Positions 1 through 8,949 of a DNA stretch of 32,397 nt are shown piece after piece (within the stretch, counting starts at the first letter, position 1; every line of letters begins with the position of its first letter). Position numbers and translations under genes: made by a program. The notes below the pieces were generated by a model. The model was given only the letters and a program-made list of their open reading frames with translations, searched no databases and had not been told where the DNA came from. Origin of the DNA: Segetibacter aerophilus (lineage in GTDB: Bacteria > Bacteroidota > Bacteroidia > Chitinophagales > Chitinophagaceae); NCBI RefSeq assembly GCF_007991655.1, contig NZ_BJYT01000038.1, positions 1 to 32,397 on the forward strand, read 5' to 3'.

Positions 1-148
1 AAGAAAAATTAAAATACAAATGCTCGCATACCTACCGATGTCAATTCAATCCCTTTTTTACCAAAGCTTCCATGTGCCACTTAAAAATTGAGTAACAAAT
101 TTATGCTCATCAGGTTACTACCACCAAATAACACACCATTATGAAGAA

Positions 149-169
149 GCTAAGCCTCTAGAGCTTAGC
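149..169 (-). terminator. Hairpin across the stop codon of the GH3 fusion gene
   Basis: The arms GCTAAGC (149-155) and GCTTAGC (163-169) pair perfectly around a 7-nt loop that contains the TAG stop of the GH3 gene. On the minus strand the stem is followed by TTCTTCAT, which is only moderately T-rich. It is a plausible but not strong intrinsic terminator. Confidence 0.4.
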
Positions 170-3073
170 ATTACCCTTCTGCAAAGCAGCATAAATAACT
201 TCATGAATATTACCTCTAACATTCATCTGCAGCAACTTATTCGTATCAACGGGAGTTACACGGTTTGACAAAAATATATACAACAGGTTTTGCTTTGGGT
301 CGGCCCAAACACAAGTGCCGGTATAGCCGGTATGACCAAAAGTAGCCGGCGATACACTCTTAGCAGGGTAAGGAACTTTTCTCGTAGCGTTGTCCTTTTC
401 GGGTTTGTCGAACCCGATCCCACGACGACTGATATTACTTGAATAAGCAGTGAATTTGTCGATTGTCTCTTTCTTCAAATAACGAACGCCTTCCATTTCA
501 CCGCCGTTTAAAAGCATCTGGTACAACTTCGCAAGATCATAGGCATTGCTGAACAGGCCTGCATGTCCGGCGACACCGCCAAACATAGCAGCACCCGGGT
601 CGTGTACATCACCTCTTAACAATTGTTGCCTCCATGTCTTATCGTACTCTGTGGGAGCAATCATATTAACTGGAAAATATTCTCTAGGTTTAAACGATGT
701 AGTTGTCATTTGCAGAGGGTCGTAAAACGTCTCTCTCACATATTCTTGAAGTGGCTTTCCTGTAACTGCTTCAACCACTTTGCCCATAAAAATAAAATCA
801 TTGTCACTATAAATATATTCATTGGACGGACTGAGCTTACTGGTAAGGATGCGGCTGTACATCGTATCCTGGTAGTCTCTTCGCATGTACACACTATCTG
901 CTACCCTAATAGAAAATGTGTCTGTAGGAACTTTGCTGTAATACCGAGGTAATGGGTTGCCGTTTTTATCGTTGGTGTCTTTATAAAACGGAATAAACGA
1001 AACAAGGCCTGCCTGGTGTAATAACAAATTCCTCAGCACCAGTTTTTCTTTATTGCTTCCTCTAACCCATGGAAGATAGTCGCCCAGTGTTTTGTCAAGA
1101 TCCAACTTTCCTTCTTCGTACAATTTCATAACAGATACTGTAGTAGCCGAAATTTTTGTAACCGAAGCAAGGTCATAGATCATATCATTATTAACCGGCT
1201 CAATACTATCGTAGTTGGTGTAGCCATAAGCACGTTGAAAAGCAACCTTACCATCTTTGGCTACCAACACCACACAGCCGGGAGTTGCATGATTGGCAAT
1301 AGCATCAGTTGCAATTGAGTCGATGCGATTCAGAACTTCAGACTTCAGCCCCACTGTCTCAGGAGTTACGTGAGGAAAATAATTACTCTCGGTGATACCC
1401 ATCCCATAATGAAGCTCTTCACTTACCGTTACAGGGAGCTTTCCTTTTGGAGAAATTTTGCCCGTCAAAACGTCCGCAGCCGCTTGTTGAGTGATCTCAT
1501 CATCTTCATAACATGCAACCAAATTGGCTGCACCAGGAGCCATGCTCTTCATGGCATAGGGGTTTCCAAAAACAAAAGTCACCGTTGCATTTTGCGATTG
1601 TAGTTGGTTAACTAAATTATATGCTGCAGGCGAAATACCATAACGGTTTGCAGGACGACGACTGTAGTTATGTACCCCGATAACAACAAGGTCATAAGTT
1701 CCTTTAAGTTTTGAAATCAAGGCAATAGATGCAAGAGAATCTTCTTTGTAACCAAACGTAAACAGATCTGCGCGATAGTCCTTTTGTATCCGGTTTGCAA
1801 AAGCATTTGCTTTGTCTATACCTACGCCAACAAAAGCAATTTTTCTACCGGCTTTTAGAGGCAGCACTTCTTTGTTTGAAAGTTTTAAAAGGGTAATTGC
1901 TTTTTGAGCAATAAGCGTTTTTATTTCGTTTGTGTTTGCATTTACTTCATTTACAATATTGCCTGTTTGAATGGGGCTTTGATTGTTTAAACCAAGGTGA
2001 TATTTAGCAAGCAACACCTTCTTAACCCTTGCCTCAAAATCAGCCTTTTCAATCTGATGTTTCCTGATTGCTTTCCTGATTTTTTTGATGCTTCCTTTTA
2101 TGTCTTCAGGCAGGCATAGCATATCGTTCCCTGCAATTAATGATTGAGCAGATGCCTGTCCTGCAGGGTAATATTTGCTTACACCTTTCATCTCAAGTGC
2201 GTCTGTAAACGTGAGCCCTTTAAAGCCCAATTCATTTCGCAACAAACCTGTTACAGTTTTATAAGACAGAGAAGTGGCCTGGTTAGAAATGGTATCTATC
2301 ACCGGAATGTAGAGGTGTGCACTCATAATACTTCCCACACCTTCCTTTATCATTTGCCTGAAAGGATACAATTCTAAAGAGTCAAGTTGAGCACGACTTT
2401 TATTAATTATCGGCAGGTCAAGGTGAGAGTCCACACTCACATCGCCGTGACCAGGAAAGTGTTTCGCGCATGCCATAATGCCTACATCCTGCATGCCCTT
2501 CATGTATTGAGTACCAAACAATGCAACCTTATATTTATCCTCGCCAAAACTTCTATCGTTGATGACCGGATTGTCAGGGTTATTATTAATGTCAACGACC
2601 GGTGCAAAATTTACATGGATGCCCATTCTTTTACATTGCTCACCTACCGCCCGTCCAAACCTATAAAAGAGTTGCGCATCAGACACTGCACCTATCATCA
2701 TCTGTCTTTGAAAACTAATGATACTATCAAGGCGCATTCCCAAACCCCATTCTCCATCTATGGTTACCATCAGGGGCGTTTTCGCGATGGACTGGTAAAA
2801 GTTGGTAAGGTTGGCCTGCCTTTCAGGCCCTCCCTGGAAAAAGCACAAGCCGCCGACATTGAATTTTTTAACCAGTTCAGTCACCTGTTTTATGTGTTCC
2901 TCGCCCAAATTACTATGGGCTCGTATGATCATTAATTGGGCTATTTTTTGTTTCCGGCTAAGCTTTTTAAAAACGCTGTCCACCCATTCGTTGGCCGGTA
3001 GCTGGCTGTTGTGCTGCGAAAAAGAGGTAGAATAAGAAACTAAAAAAAGGAAAACGGCTAGCAGAAATTTCAT
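158..3073 (-). CDS. Secreted GH3 beta-N-acetylglucosaminidase fused to a serine beta-lactamase-like domain
   Basis: The 971-residue protein joins two hydrolases. Residues 1-20 are a signal peptide ending SFSQ. The GH3 part (about 30-560) has the NagZ-type motif KHFPGHGDVSVDSH at 204-217 and the nucleophile Asp291 in FTDALEMKGV. The C-terminal part (about 575-965) is a class C beta-lactamase/penicillin-binding-like domain with SVTK at 637-640 (SxxK), YSD at 755-757 in the place of YxN, and HTG at 914-916. GH3 enzymes with the KHFPGHG motif remove GlcNAc from peptidoglycan fragments; the second domain may act on peptide or ester bonds, which is not proven. The frame stays open 24 codons further upstream, but the start at 3073 is preferred because it places the signal peptide at the N-terminus. 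The protein is probably periplasmic or secreted and linked to cell-wall recycling. The fusion is known in Bacteroidota. Confidence 0.93.
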   Translation of the reverse strand: MKFLLAVFLFLVSYSTSFSQHNSQLPANEWVDSVFKKLSRKQKIAQLMIIRAHSNLGEEHIKQVTELVKKFNVGGLCFFQGGPERQANLTNFYQSIAKTPLMVTIDGEWGLGMRLDSIISFQRQMMIGAVSDAQLFYRFGRAVGEQCKRMGIHVNFAPVVDINNNPDNPVINDRSFGEDKYKVALFGTQYMKGMQDVGIMACAKHFPGHGDVSVDSHLDLPIINKSRAQLDSLELYPFRQMIKEGVGSIMSAHLYIPVIDTISNQATSLSYKTVTGLLRNELGFKGLTFTDALEMKGVSKYYPAGQASAQSLIAGNDMLCLPEDIKGSIKKIRKAIRKHQIEKADFEARVKKVLLAKYHLGLNNQSPIQTGNIVNEVNANTNEIKTLIAQKAITLLKLSNKEVLPLKAGRKIAFVGVGIDKANAFANRIQKDYRADLFTFGYKEDSLASIALISKLKGTYDLVVIGVHNYSRRPANRYGISPAAYNLVNQLQSQNATVTFVFGNPYAMKSMAPGAANLVACYEDDEITQQAAADVLTGKISPKGKLPVTVSEELHYGMGITESNYFPHVTPETVGLKSEVLNRIDSIATDAIANHATPGCVVLVAKDGKVAFQRAYGYTNYDSIEPVNNDMIYDLASVTKISATTVSVMKLYEEGKLDLDKTLGDYLPWVRGSNKEKLVLRNLLLHQAGLVSFIPFYKDTNDKNGNPLPRYYSKVPTDTFSIRVADSVYMRRDYQDTMYSRILTSKLSPSNEYIYSDNDFIFMGKVVEAVTGKPLQEYVRETFYDPLQMTTTSFKPREYFPVNMIAPTEYDKTWRQQLLRGDVHDPGAAMFGGVAGHAGLFSNAYDLAKLYQMLLNGGEMEGVRYLKKETIDKFTAYSSNISRRGIGFDKPEKDNATRKVPYPAKSVSPATFGHTGYTGTCVWADPKQNLLYIFLSNRVTPVDTNKLLQMNVRGNIHEVIYAALQKGNAKL

Positions 3074-3498
3074 TATCAGGTGCTTAAAAAAGTTCAGCAC
3101 AAGATAGTTTAAAACACAAAAGTCATGGCGTTTTATCGCTTGCAAAAGTTTTAATCTTGCTATAAAAAAGCTCTTGGTAGGTCAATTCAAAACCCGTTTT
3201 TCTGCTTGACCACAATGGTTTTTGTAGCCTTTAAAAATTTCATCCAAATAATTTTTCGAAAACCAGCTTTTGTTTTTCATAGCATCATCGTTGTGTCACT
3301 CACTTGTACATTTATTCTTTATTCGGCTTTTAGCTGCATTTTCCTTTAAACCATCATCGCCCGGAAACAACTTATTCTTCCGCTTAGGATTAGAGCAGTC
3401 CTTCATTCCCACTTACTTGTGTTGTAGCCGCTTGTAAAAAATTAGAAGGTTTCAACGTTTCTTGAGGCAATTTTACATCTAACCAAGAACTACATGCA
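3074..3498. other. 425-bp divergent intergenic region between the GH3 fusion and nudK
   Basis: This region separates divergent genes, so it should hold both promoters. I could not place a convincing TAnnTTTG box for either gene. It carries copy A of a diverged intergenic repeat (3219-3327, listed separately). I see no convincing ORF in it. Confidence 0.6.
3219..3327 (+). repeat. Diverged composite intergenic repeat, copy A
   Basis: TTTTTGTAGCC lies at 3219-3229, and a block at 3291-3327 begins TTGTGTCACTCACTTGTAC. The same two blocks, in the same order, lie downstream of the gene ending at 23873. The 37-nt second block matches copy B at 24 of 37 positions by hand alignment without gaps, and most differences are transitions. 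The distance between the blocks differs (61 nt here, 26 nt in copy B). It may be an old intergenic repeat family. Similarity by chance is not excluded. Confidence 0.35.
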
Positions 3499-4077
3499 AT
3501 GAATGAAAAGGTAAAAATTTTGAACACGGAGATTCTGTCAAACAATTGGTACACACTAAAGAAGGTGACCTATGAATATCAAAAAAAGGACGGCGGCTGG
3601 TCTAAACAAAACAGGGAAGCGTATGATAGAGGCAACGGTGCAACCATCCTATTGTACAACCGCGACTCCCAAACGGTCATCCTCACAAGGCAATTTAGAA
3701 TGCCAACATTCATTAATGGCAATGCTGATGGAATGTTGATAGAAGCCTGTGCTGGCTTGCTTGACAAAGACAACGCCGAAGAATGCATAAAAAGAGAAAC
3801 CGAAGAAGAGACAGGTTATAAAGTTTCTGATGTGCGCAAAATATTTGAGGCTTATATGTCTCCCGGCTCTGTAACCGAGATCATTTATTTTTTTGTTGCT
3901 GCCTACAGCAGCTCAATGAAAGTAAACGAGGGCGGAGGCATCGAACACGAGCAGGAAGATATTGAAGTACTTGAAATACCTTTCGACAAAGCCATACAAA
4001 TGATGGAGGACGGTGAAATAAAAGACGGCAAAACAATTATGTTGTTGCAGTATGCAAAGCTTAAAAATTTGCTATAA
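3499..4077 (+). CDS. nudK: GDP-mannose pyrophosphatase-type Nudix hydrolase (NudK)
   Basis: The 192-residue protein is very close in length and layout to E. coli NudK, which hydrolyses GDP-mannose to GMP and mannose 1-phosphate. The Nudix box runs from GLLDKDNAEE to RETEEETGY (residues about 98-119), with the catalytic REx2EE-type core intact. It is followed by NudK-like YMSPGSVTE, GGGIEHEQEDIEVLE and GEIKDGKT segments. The first Glu of the box is replaced by Asn (DKDN). The start at 3499 is the first in-frame ATG; an ATG at 3494 closes after two codons. The protein is cytoplasmic, with no signal peptide. A related ADP-ribose pyrophosphatase activity is the main alternative. Transcription diverges from the GH3 gene, and corA follows 202 nt later, so the two are probably separate transcripts. 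Confidence 0.88.
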   Translation: MNEKVKILNTEILSNNWYTLKKVTYEYQKKDGGWSKQNREAYDRGNGATILLYNRDSQTVILTRQFRMPTFINGNADGMLIEACAGLLDKDNAEECIKRETEEETGYKVSDVRKIFEAYMSPGSVTEIIYFFVAAYSSSMKVNEGGGIEHEQEDIEVLEIPFDKAIQMMEDGEIKDGKTIMLLQYAKLKNLL

Positions 4078-4279
4078 TAAAAGATCGTGCAAGAGAAAAG
4101 ACAACCAAAGATTTGCAGTTGAAACGAGCGTGGCAAGAATGATTACCATGAAAACCAATTGCTTGTCTCAACATATTTTAACGCTATACTTCATGCTTTA
4201 AACTATAAACCCTACCTGAAGCCTTGAGGTCTGAAGCACCTTATTTTATTAATCTATAGGCATCTCTTACCTTTAATTT

Positions 4280-5374
4280 ATGCGCCCGAAGAAATATTTA
4301 AAATACTTAATAGAGCCTATATTTAATACTCATCGAACTAAAGAAATCTTTAATTACAATCCTGCCACTCCCCCTGAACGTGAAGAAGCAAAAAGCACAA
4401 AAATCTTTGTTTACAATTATGATCCAGGTTCTATTTCTGCGTGCGAATTAAAAGATGTAAGAGAAACTTTTATTTACAGGGACAGCGACAAAGTAAGCTG
4501 GATAAATATCGACGGCATAGTGAAAGCGACCGTTGAAGAAGTTTGCCAGCAATTTGAAATTCATCCCCTTTTGGTTGAAGACATTCTAAGTATTGGTCAA
4601 CGCCCGAAGATGGATGACATTGAAGGCATCATGTTTTGCCAGCTCAACATGTTGTATTTTAACGACAATAACTGCGCGGTTGAACAAGAGCAAATCAGTA
4701 TCGCTCTTGGCAAAAATTTCGTCATAACCTTCCAGGAAGATGCGCACCGCGACGTATTTAATAACATTCGTGAAAAGCTTAAAGTTCCGTCGAGCAGACT
4801 GCGCACGAGAGGTGCAGACTATCTCTGTTATAGTTTAATCGATATGATAGTAGATCACTATTTCGAGGTGATTGAAAAGTTGGGCGAAAAAATAGAGGCT
4901 TTGGAAGAAGAGATCATTCGCGTTAATAACAAAAGGTCGCTGGCCAAGTTGAATGCCTTGAGAAAGGAGATGATTGTTTTGAAGCGAAATGTTGGTCCCG
5001 TAAGAGAACTGGTGAATGGATTTATTAAAAGCGAAAGCGAGTTGCTAGACGATAAGATTAATAAGTATTACAAAGACGCTTATGACCACATTGTGCAGGC
5101 AAATGATGTTGCGGAGAACTACCGTGAAATTTTGGCAAGCTTGCAGGATTTGTATATCAACCAGGTGAACCTTAAGATGAACGAGGTGATGAAAGTGATG
5201 GCTATCGTTACCTGTTTGTTAGCACCAGGTTCAGTTATAGGCGGCATTTTCGGGATGAACTTCGACGTAATACCCTATGCGCACCAGAGATGGGGCTTTT
5301 ATATAACCGTCGCTGTAATGCTAATTGTGCCGGTAATTATGCTACGGGTTTTCAAAAAAAGGGGATGGTTCTGA
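4280..5374 (+). CDS. corA: CorA-type magnesium/cobalt channel
   Basis: The 364-residue protein has the CorA architecture: a large acidic cytoplasmic N-terminal domain, a long helix rich in Glu and Lys (about 190-300, including KLGEKIEALEEEIIRVNNKR), and two C-terminal membrane helices (about 303-324 and 339-357). The signature GMN is at 325-327 in IFGMNFDVIP. The C-terminus ends in a short basic tail, KKRGWF. The periplasmic loop after GMN reads DVIPYAHQRWG and lacks the MPEL acidic pair of E. coli CorA, as in other CorA subfamilies. The family carries Mg2+ and sometimes Co2+ or Ni2+ down the membrane potential. A near-consensus -7 box, TACCTTTA, sits at 4268-4275, just before the start codon. 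No operon partner is obvious. Confidence 0.93.
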   Translation: MRPKKYLKYLIEPIFNTHRTKEIFNYNPATPPEREEAKSTKIFVYNYDPGSISACELKDVRETFIYRDSDKVSWINIDGIVKATVEEVCQQFEIHPLLVEDILSIGQRPKMDDIEGIMFCQLNMLYFNDNNCAVEQEQISIALGKNFVITFQEDAHRDVFNNIREKLKVPSSRLRTRGADYLCYSLIDMIVDHYFEVIEKLGEKIEALEEEIIRVNNKRSLAKLNALRKEMIVLKRNVGPVRELVNGFIKSESELLDDKINKYYKDAYDHIVQANDVAENYREILASLQDLYINQVNLKMNEVMKVMAIVTCLLAPGSVIGGIFGMNFDVIPYAHQRWGFYITVAVMLIVPVIMLRVFKKRGWF

Positions 5375-5558
5375 CCAACAAGATTGTGGAAATTATACCC
5401 TAGTTATCACTTGTCTGAATATTTCGCTACTTCTTGTTTAACACTTAGGAATAATACAATGAGCTTCTTTGAACGTTTTGGAGCAGAATTTATAAAAAAA
5501 GAAATGGTTGAGAATCAAGGCGAATGAAACCGGAATTGCCTCTATTGGAAGTTTTAAC

Positions 5559-5589
5559 TTGTCTTCACACAATAATTCCTCTACTTTAG
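5559..5589 (+). promoter_or_regulatory. Candidate Bacteroidota promoter for the L,D-transpeptidase
   Basis: TTG at 5559-5561 and TACTTTAG at 5582-5589 are separated by 20 nt, within the known 17-23 nt spacing of Bacteroidota -33/-7 elements. The -7 box has one mismatch to TAnnTTTG. It would give a leader of about 40 nt. Confidence 0.35.
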
Positions 5590-5632
5590 CCGTCCTAGAT
5601 AAAGTTATTTTTAAATATTGCCCTTAAAACTT

Positions 5633-6466
5633 ATGCCAGGATTTCTCAAGCTTATAGGAAGAATTCTTTCAGTTGGTTTTGTATTTATTTCAGTTCAGTC
5701 ATTTGCGGGAGACCCTAAAAAAGGGATAACCGGTGAGAAGAACTTTCCTTCCTTACTTTCTAATTCAGCTAATTCTCCGGTCTTAAAGAAAACAGCAGAT
5801 TCTATTTACGATTTAATCGGTCTTGGAGAGTACGGTCTTGAAAGAGATGTTTTCTTTAATGCTTACAAAGGCTACCAGTATCTTGAAAAGCGCGGATCGA
5901 TCAGGAAGAAGAACATTGTTACGATTTGCGATTATAGTCAGAGCAGCAATAACAAAAGATTGTACGTAATAGACCTCTCTAGTAGCCGCCTGCTGTTCAA
6001 TACGTTTGTGTCGCACGGCAGAAACAGTGGCAATGAGTTCGCAACCAGTTTTTCAAACTACGATAACTCTAACAAAAGTAGTCTTGGCTTCATGGTTACC
6101 GGTGATACTTATAACGGCAAGGCAGGTTATTGCATGAGGTTTAACGGAATGGAAGCAGGCATCAATGACCGTGTTAAAAGCAGGGGAATTGTTTTACATG
6201 GATCTCGTTTTGTGAACGAAGACATCATGTCTATAAGAGGAGTTATCGGCAAGAGCCTTGGCTGTCCCGCGGTACCTTATGGCTTACACACAAAAATCAT
6301 TGCAGAGATCAAAGGTGGAAGTTGCTTTTTTGTCAATTCACCCGATCAATGGTATGTAAATAATTCTTCCATACTTAATTCCCGTTTTGACCTTGACCCT
6401 CAAATGGAAAATGTAGCGGCATCAAATGCAGACAACGGCTTCTTACCTACGTCAACTGTCAAATAA
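5633..6466 (+). CDS. Secreted murein L,D-transpeptidase catalytic domain protein (YkuD_2 type)
   Basis: The 277-residue protein starts with a signal peptide (hydrophobic core LIGRILSVGFVFISVQSFAG, residues about 7-26). The catalytic region contains GIVLHGSRFV (185-194) and SLGCPAV (208-214), the HG...SxGCPA pattern of L,D-transpeptidases, with Cys211 as the expected nucleophile and His189 beside it. These enzymes form or remodel 3-3 cross-links in peptidoglycan or attach proteins to it. The ATG at 5633 is preferred over an in-frame TTG at 5618 because it is a normal codon and keeps the signal peptide near the N-terminus. The length agrees with the family of short Bacteroidota members that have no extra peptidoglycan-binding domain. 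The gene is followed by a strong terminator and is probably monocistronic. Confidence 0.87.
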   Translation: MPGFLKLIGRILSVGFVFISVQSFAGDPKKGITGEKNFPSLLSNSANSPVLKKTADSIYDLIGLGEYGLERDVFFNAYKGYQYLEKRGSIRKKNIVTICDYSQSSNNKRLYVIDLSSSRLLFNTFVSHGRNSGNEFATSFSNYDNSNKSSLGFMVTGDTYNGKAGYCMRFNGMEAGINDRVKSRGIVLHGSRFVNEDIMSIRGVIGKSLGCPAVPYGLHTKIIAEIKGGSCFFVNSPDQWYVNNSSILNSRFDLDPQMENVAASNADNGFLPTSTVK

Positions 6467-6486
6467 AAAGTTTATTTATAATTTTT

Positions 6487-6520
6487 AAAAACTCTGCATT
6501 AACCTGCAGAGTTTTTTATT
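6487..6520 (+). terminator. Intrinsic terminator after the L,D-transpeptidase gene
   Basis: The arms AAAAACTCTGCA (6487-6498) and TGCAGAGTTTTT (6505-6516) pair perfectly over 12 bp around a 6-nt loop, and the T-rich tail continues as TATTTT. It lies 20 nt after the stop codon. Confidence 0.9.
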
Positions 6521-6672
6521 TTGCTCCATTTTGTTTTCGAGGTTTCAACCTTTTGGCCACGATTTTCTTAACAAAAGAAATCTATACATGAGATCTTTTT
6601 TCATGAAAAGAAATTACTCAATGGCCTGATGTATTTTCGTAATCATTTCCTTTTCTTTTACTCCATCGCTTC

Positions 6673-8910
6673 ATGAACCCTGATCCTTCCAATACTATCT
6701 TTCAAAAAGCGGTAGCGTTTGTAAATCAAACCAACAAACACCTGTTTTTAACCGGTAAGGCAGGTACAGGAAAAACGACTTTTCTTAAGTACATAAGGGA
6801 CAATACTTTTAAGAAGATGGCAGTAGTTGCTCCAACCGGCGTAGCTGCCATTAATGCCGGCGGTGTTACCATTCATTCTTTTTTTCAGCTTCCATTTGGT
6901 CCCTTTATTCCATCGGATAAAGAAGTTTGGGGAGGATTTGGGGGCGAAATGAATAACAGGTCCAGCCTGCTTAAGAACCTCAGACTTCAACGTGCCAAAA
7001 GAGAGGTAATACAGGAACTGGACTTATTAATCATCGACGAAATTTCGATGGTAAGAGCAGATTTGCTCGATGCTGTTGATACTGTAATGCGTCACGTAAG
7101 AAAGCAGCCCCTTATCCCTTTTGGCGGTGTTCAGATGGTCTATATAGGTGACCTATTTCAATTGCCGCCAGTGGCCAAAAATGAAGAATGGGAGATTTTA
7201 AAGGATCATTATAACAGCCCCTTCTTTTTCGATGCCCAGGTTCTTCAACATGTTCCGCCACTGTTTATCGAGCTTAAGAAGATTTACCGGCAAAAAGACA
7301 ATGTGTTCATAAATATCCTAAACAACATACGCAACAATTGCTGCACCACGGAAGACCTTGAGGTGTTACATCAACACTACAACCCCGACTTTGCGCCCAC
7401 AAAGAAGGACAACTACATTACCCTTTGTAGTCATAATTATAAGGCGGATGAAATCAACCAGCGTGAACTGGAAAAGCTACCGGGGAAATTATACAGCTAC
7501 AATGCTAAAGTAACAGGCGAGTTTTATGAAAGGTCGTACCCGGTCGAGAAGCAACTGCAACTAAAGCAGGGCGCACAGATTATGTTTATCAAAAACGACA
7601 AAGGCGAGGTTAGGAAGTTTTACAATGGGAAAATAGGAATCGTTACAAAGATTGAACGCGAGAGCATTTTTGTAGCCTTTCCTAATGAAGAAGGTGAGCT
7701 GGAAATCGAGCAGGAGAAATGGCAGAATGTGCGCTACAATTATAATTCGGAAAAGGATACATTGGAGGAAGAAGAACTTGGCACGTTTACCCAATATCCT
7801 ATAAGACTTGCATGGGCAATTACTATTCATAAAAGCCAGGGATTGACTTTTGAAAAAGCGATCATTGATGCAGGAGCGTCCTTCGCTCCGGGGCAAGTGT
7901 ATGTATCTCTTAGTCGGCTAACCAGTTTGCAAGGCCTGGTATTAAAGTCGCGTATTCTTCCCGGTTGCATTAGTACCGATAGTCGTGTAATCGATTTCGT
8001 AAAACAGGAGTTGGAAGAGGATGCCTTGCAGCAAACACTGGAGCAGCAACAAAAGGTATACATCCGGTTATCGCTGATGCAAAGTTTTGATTGGGAAAAA
8101 ATAGATGACAATATTCAAACCCATTTGGAAAGCTACGAAGACAGGCAAATTCCTGATAAAGACAAGTGTATACAATGGTGCGGTGAATTAGCCAAAGCAA
8201 CAAGTGAACAAAAGGATGTTGCTTATAAATTCAAAAAACAACTTGAATATCTTTTTTTGACCGCGGAGGAAGACGGCTACAAAAAACTCCATGAAAGAAC
8301 GGAGGCAGGAACTAACTATTTTCTTACGGAACTTACCAAAACGTACAACTCAATTAAGGGTCATATCGATGAGGTAAAGAATAAAAAGAATGTAAAGAAG
8401 TACGTAAAGGATTTACAGGACCTGCTTGTCTTATTAAATCGGAAAAAGCAACAATTGCAACAAGGCTTGCAATTGTCGGCGGCATTGAAGAATTCTACAA
8501 AGCTGAATGAGCTGCTTCAATTGGTGGCGCAAAATAAAAGAGCATTTCCTGCACAGATGCCCGAAGAAATTAAACCGCATTCCTTAAAACCTGAAAAAGG
8601 AGAAAGCGGCAGAATTAGTTTGCAAATGTTTAAACAAGGCAAATCGATTGAAGATATAAGCGTTGCGCGAGGTATGTCGCAAGGAACAATTGAAAGTCAT
8701 CTTGCCACATTCGTTGCGACGGGAGAAGTGGATATACTTGATCTTGTTGATAATCTGATACTTGAAAAGCTACTGGGTTTAATGGAAGCGGCACCTGATC
8801 TTCCTGCATCCGCTATCAAAGAAAAGGCTGGCAAGGAGGTTTCTTACAGTGATATCAGGGCCGTTAGAAATTATCGGGAACGGATCAAAAAGGAACTCGC
8901 GAAGCCTTAA
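6673..8910 (+). CDS. Pif1/RecD2-like superfamily 1 helicase with a C-terminal helix-turn-helix domain
   Basis: The 745-residue protein has Walker A GKAGTGKTT at 28-36, motif Ia APTGVAA at 53-59, Walker B LLIIDEISM at 118-126, and a C-terminal SF1 motif region with TIHKSQGLTFEKA and YVSLSRLTSLQGL, the pattern of the UvrD_C_2 fold in Pif1/RecD helicases. A charged helical linker (about 480-640) leads to a helix-turn-helix of the RecQ-associated type at about 648-690 (SIEDISVARGMSQGTIESHL). The family unwinds DNA with 5'-3' polarity and helps with replication of difficult structures; the role in this organism is inferred. There is no signal peptide. The gene lies downstream of a terminator and converges with the 5'-nucleotidase gene, 39 nt away. 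Confidence 0.92.
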   Translation: MNPDPSNTIFQKAVAFVNQTNKHLFLTGKAGTGKTTFLKYIRDNTFKKMAVVAPTGVAAINAGGVTIHSFFQLPFGPFIPSDKEVWGGFGGEMNNRSSLLKNLRLQRAKREVIQELDLLIIDEISMVRADLLDAVDTVMRHVRKQPLIPFGGVQMVYIGDLFQLPPVAKNEEWEILKDHYNSPFFFDAQVLQHVPPLFIELKKIYRQKDNVFINILNNIRNNCCTTEDLEVLHQHYNPDFAPTKKDNYITLCSHNYKADEINQRELEKLPGKLYSYNAKVTGEFYERSYPVEKQLQLKQGAQIMFIKNDKGEVRKFYNGKIGIVTKIERESIFVAFPNEEGELEIEQEKWQNVRYNYNSEKDTLEEEELGTFTQYPIRLAWAITIHKSQGLTFEKAIIDAGASFAPGQVYVSLSRLTSLQGLVLKSRILPGCISTDSRVIDFVKQELEEDALQQTLEQQQKVYIRLSLMQSFDWEKIDDNIQTHLESYEDRQIPDKDKCIQWCGELAKATSEQKDVAYKFKKQLEYLFLTAEEDGYKKLHERTEAGTNYFLTELTKTYNSIKGHIDEVKNKKNVKKYVKDLQDLLVLLNRKKQQLQQGLQLSAALKNSTKLNELLQLVAQNKRAFPAQMPEEIKPHSLKPEKGESGRISLQMFKQGKSIEDISVARGMSQGTIESHLATFVATGEVDILDLVDNLILEKLLGLMEAAPDLPASAIKEKAGKEVSYSDIRAVRNYRERIKKELAKP

Positions 8911-8949
8911 CCTTACCAACAGAATGCCTTGTTATCCCTCAACTACCCG

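Noticed and set aside
2387-2935. A 182-codon + frame inside the GH3 gene.
   Set aside because: It is antisense to the well-supported GH3 domain and its composition (Tyr, His, Thr, Arg rich) has no family pattern.
3074-3145. N-terminal extension of 24 codons for the GH3 fusion.
   Set aside because: It would bury the signal peptide that begins at the ATG at 3073.
41-3192. The 10-mer GTCAATTCAA on both sides of the GH3 gene (near 40 and 3180), which might be read as a target-site duplication.
   Set aside because: A 10-bp match is expected many times by chance in a window of this size, and there is no transposase or terminal inverted repeat.
5459-5527. A 22-codon frame (MSFFERFGAEF...) between corA and the L,D-transpeptidase.
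   Set aside because: The residues look protein-like, but it is too short to support without conservation data.
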